Below are positions 62,600 to 64,000 of a DNA stretch of 64,000 nucleotides, in pieces. Within the stretch, counting starts at the first letter, position 1; every line of letters starts with the position of its first letter. The position numbers and the translations under genes were made by a program. Origin of the DNA: Promicromonospora sp. AC04 (GTDB lineage Bacteria > Actinomycetota > Actinomycetes > Actinomycetales > Cellulomonadaceae); contig NZ_QBUG01000011.1 in assembly GCF_003058225.1 (NCBI RefSeq), positions 62,001 through 126,000 of the forward strand. The letters are read 5' to 3'. The notes beneath the pieces were generated by a model. That model did no database searches. It was not told the DNA's origin and saw nothing but the letters and a program-made list of their open reading frames with translations.

Positions 62600-63115
62600 A
62601 TGCCGAGCAAGCCCGACGCAGCACCGGAGAGTGCAGGCGCAGTACCTACCGTCGCCGACGCCCCGGTGAGCGAGGCTCTCTTCCGCGCCGCCCGCGTGCA
62701 CCGGATCATGGCCGGCAGCCTGCTGCACGACACCGGCCTCTACCCGGGCCAGGAGCTGCTGATGATGCAGCTGTGGGAACGCGGCGAGCAGCGCCAGGCA
62801 GACCTGATCAAGACGCTCGGCCTGGACCCGTCGACCGTCACCAAGATGCTCCAGCGCCTGGAACAGTCCGGATTCGTCACCCGTAGGCCCTCTCCGGACG
62901 ACCGCCGAGCCGTCGTCGTGGGTACCACCCGCGCGGGCCAGGCCCTGCGCGACCAGGTCAGGCAGGCATGGCGCGCCCTGGAGGGGGTGACTGCGGCCGG
63001 CTTCACCGAGGCGGAGTACCGCCAGGCCATGCGCGTCCTGACCCGGATCGAGGCAAACCTCACGACCCCGCCGTCCGGGACCGTCGGCGACGTCACGCAC
63101 ACCTCCGCGGACTGA
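62600..63115 (+). CDS. MarR-family transcriptional regulator
   Basis: 171 residues from the ATG with CAGGAGGA upstream. The MarR winged-helix core is LFRAARVHRIMAGSLLHDTGLYPGQELLMMQLWERGEQRQADLIKTLGLDPSTVTKMLQRLEQSGFVTRRPSPDDRRAVVV, including the DxR wing (DDRR). These regulators release DNA when they bind phenolic or other ligands. It probably controls itself and the downstream isochorismatase-fold hydrolase through the two TTGG...CCAA palindromes. Confidence 0.93.
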   Translation: MPSKPDAAPESAGAVPTVADAPVSEALFRAARVHRIMAGSLLHDTGLYPGQELLMMQLWERGEQRQADLIKTLGLDPSTVTKMLQRLEQSGFVTRRPSPDDRRAVVVGTTRAGQALRDQVRQAWRALEGVTAAGFTEAEYRQAMRVLTRIEANLTTPPSGTVGDVTHTSAD

Positions 63116-63161
63116 TACCCGGCGGGTGGGAATAGATCCAGGGCGGCCGACGCTGACGAGT

Positions 63162-63178
63162 TATGATTGGTCGACCAA
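63162..63178 (+). promoter_or_regulatory. Promoter with perfect palindrome ahead of hydrolase gene
   Basis: TTGGTCGACCAA (63167-63178) is a perfect 12-bp palindrome overlapping a TATGAT -10-like box (63162-63167). It matches the MarR promoter site and lies 65 bp before the hydrolase start. Confidence 0.65.
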
Positions 63179-63242
63179 GTAATTGCTGGGGATCATCGAC
63201 TGATCAGGACCACACCCAGCAGCACCCCCTGGAAGGCATCTC

Positions 63243-63836
63243 ATGACCGCACAGACCGCTCAGTTCACCGCCGACAACACCGCCATCCTCCTGATCGACC
63301 ACCAGGTCGGCACCATGGGCTGGGTCGGCTCCATCTCCTTCGACGAGATGAAGGCCAACGCCCTGGCCCTCGCCAAGGCCGCCAAGGCCCTCGACATCCC
63401 CCTCGTCCTGACCTCCTCCATGGAGGAGTACGCCCAGGGCCCCCTCCTCGCGGAGCTCGCCGAGATCGCGCCCGACGAGTTCGCCGCGCGCGTCCAGCGC
63501 CAGGGCGTGGTCAACGCCTTCGACGACGAGAACTTCGCTGCCGCCGTCAAGGCCACCGGCCGTAGCCACCTCATCATCGCGGGTGTGACCAACGACGTCT
63601 GCACCGTCTTCCCCACCCTCACCGCCCTCGAGGCCGGGTACCCCGTCCAGGTCGTCGCCGACGCCGGCGGCTCCCCCGCCAAGATCGCCGACGAGATCGC
63701 CATCCGGCGCATGGACAAGGCCGGCGCCGTCATCACCTCCACCAACCAGCTCCTCGCAGAGCTCGCCGAGAACTGGACCACCGAGAAGGGCAGCAAGATG
63801 ATCGGCATCGTCATGGAGCTCCTCCCCCAGAACTGA
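63243..63836 (+). CDS. Isochorismatase-fold (cysteine hydrolase) enzyme
   Basis: 197 residues. The Asp-Lys-Cys catalytic set is suggested by ILLIDHQVG (Asp), a Lys in the middle, and ITAGVTNDVCTVF-type GVTNDVCTVFPTL (Cys). The EYAQGPLL segment and the late GAVITSTNQLLAEL fit the YcaC-like branch. Substrates in this family include isochorismate, nicotinamide and carbamoylated amines; this one is unassigned. It follows MarR by 127 bp and shares an operator-like palindrome with it. A terminator follows. Confidence 0.9.
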   Translation: MTAQTAQFTADNTAILLIDHQVGTMGWVGSISFDEMKANALALAKAAKALDIPLVLTSSMEEYAQGPLLAELAEIAPDEFAARVQRQGVVNAFDDENFAAAVKATGRSHLIIAGVTNDVCTVFPTLTALEAGYPVQVVADAGGSPAKIADEIAIRRMDKAGAVITSTNQLLAELAENWTTEKGSKMIGIVMELLPQN

Positions 63837-63852
63837 CCCAGCGACCACGAGA

Positions 63853-63889
63853 CGGGGTGTGGGGTGAGCACCGCCCACCCCACACCCCG
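63853..63889 (+). terminator. Terminator after isochorismatase-like gene
   Basis: CGGGGTGTGGGGTG and its complement form a 14-bp stem with a 9-nt loop shortly after the stop, before the next gene. No T-run follows. Confidence 0.78.
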
Positions 63890-63930
63890 CCTCGCGTCAC
63901 CCCAGCACTCATCTCGCCCAGGAGGGCTCC

Positions 63931-64000
63931 ATGCAGTTCGGCATCTTCAGCATCGGTGACGTCACGGCCGACCCCGCCACGGGGCGGACCCGCAGCGAGC
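63931..64000 (+). CDS. LLM-type flavin-dependent oxidoreductase, N-terminus only
   Basis: The first 23 residues, MQFGIFSIGDVTADPATGRT and onward, match the beginning of luciferase-like (LLM) monooxygenases, in which FGIFS and DVTADP are typical of the CE1758 group. AGGAGGG precedes the ATG. The rest is beyond the window. Confidence 0.7.
   Translation, partial: MQFGIFSIGDVTADPATGRTRSE

Noticed and set aside
1-64000. CRISPR arrays, tRNA or rRNA genes
   Set aside because: No regularly spaced repeats, cloverleaf-like sequences with CCA ends or rRNA-like segments were found by eye.

Overview
The window is 64 kb of high-GC, densely coded DNA with typical actinobacterial codon use: GTG and TTG starts, many 4-bp ATGA/GTGA overlaps, AGGAGG-type ribosome sites and several probably leaderless genes. 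The gene content (secreted GH43 enzymes with ricin/AbfB modules, LacI-type operators, an IclR-linked uronate operon, a fused anthranilate synthase with a Trp attenuator) suggests a soil or plant-associated actinomycete, perhaps a Micrococcales plant-polymer degrader. That placement is an inference; no rRNA, tRNA or taxonomic marker is present.

Layout. 1-1.2 kb: SRPBCC protein (cut by the window edge) and a secreted SGNH hydrolase. 1.5-6.6 kb: SnoaL-like protein, then a minimal NRPS-like operon of one adenylation-carrier protein and two free-standing condensation domains. 6.9-8.7 kb: orphan ParB-like protein and small XRE regulator. 9-17.6 kb: copper module (YcnI-like, CopC-CopD fusion), a tautomerase, and a 1919-residue secreted ThuA/copper-radical-oxidase/LamG/Ig protein. 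17.8-26.7 kb: uronate-type catabolic operon (aldehyde dehydrogenase, ABC sugar importer, KduD, KduI) divergent from an IclR regulator. 26.8-27.9 kb: recC stump joined in frame to a membrane tail. 28-31 kb: two secreted GH43 proteins. 31-36.4 kb: alpha/beta hydrolase, GlcG/HbpS protein and alcohol dehydrogenase divergent from HxlR, then a Gfo/Idh/MocA oxidoreductase coupled to a ThuA protein. 36.5-38.8 kb: leaderless Trp leader peptide, attenuator and fused anthranilate synthase. 38.8-44.2 kb: SNF2 helicase, EEP nuclease-like protein, GNAT and XRE-cupin pair, DUF1269 membrane protein. 44.3-49.4 kb: large secreted GH43 coupled to an M20 peptidase. 49.6-54.3 kb: phosphotransferase, secreted unknown, NUDIX, ArfB, GT2-GtrA and phosphodiester glycosidase.

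The most unusual part is 54.3-59.3 kb: three consecutive co-directional genes for proteins resembling the P47/OrfX (TULIP-fold) family known from clostridial neurotoxin loci, with no neurotoxin or NTNH gene in sight, preceded by a relatively AT-rich 0.5-kb spacer. After them come a frameshifted FAD-linked oxidase, a two-domain VOC protein, an aldolase remnant, and a MarR regulator with two matching operator-like palindromes, one ahead of itself and one ahead of an isochorismatase-fold hydrolase. An LLM-type flavin oxidoreductase begins at the right edge.

Themes: plant polysaccharide breakdown (three GH43 proteins, KduI/KduD, sugar ABC importer, ThuA proteins, copper radical oxidase with copper handling genes nearby), several self-contained regulator/operator pairs, and signs of local gene decay (recC, aldolase, FAD oxidase).
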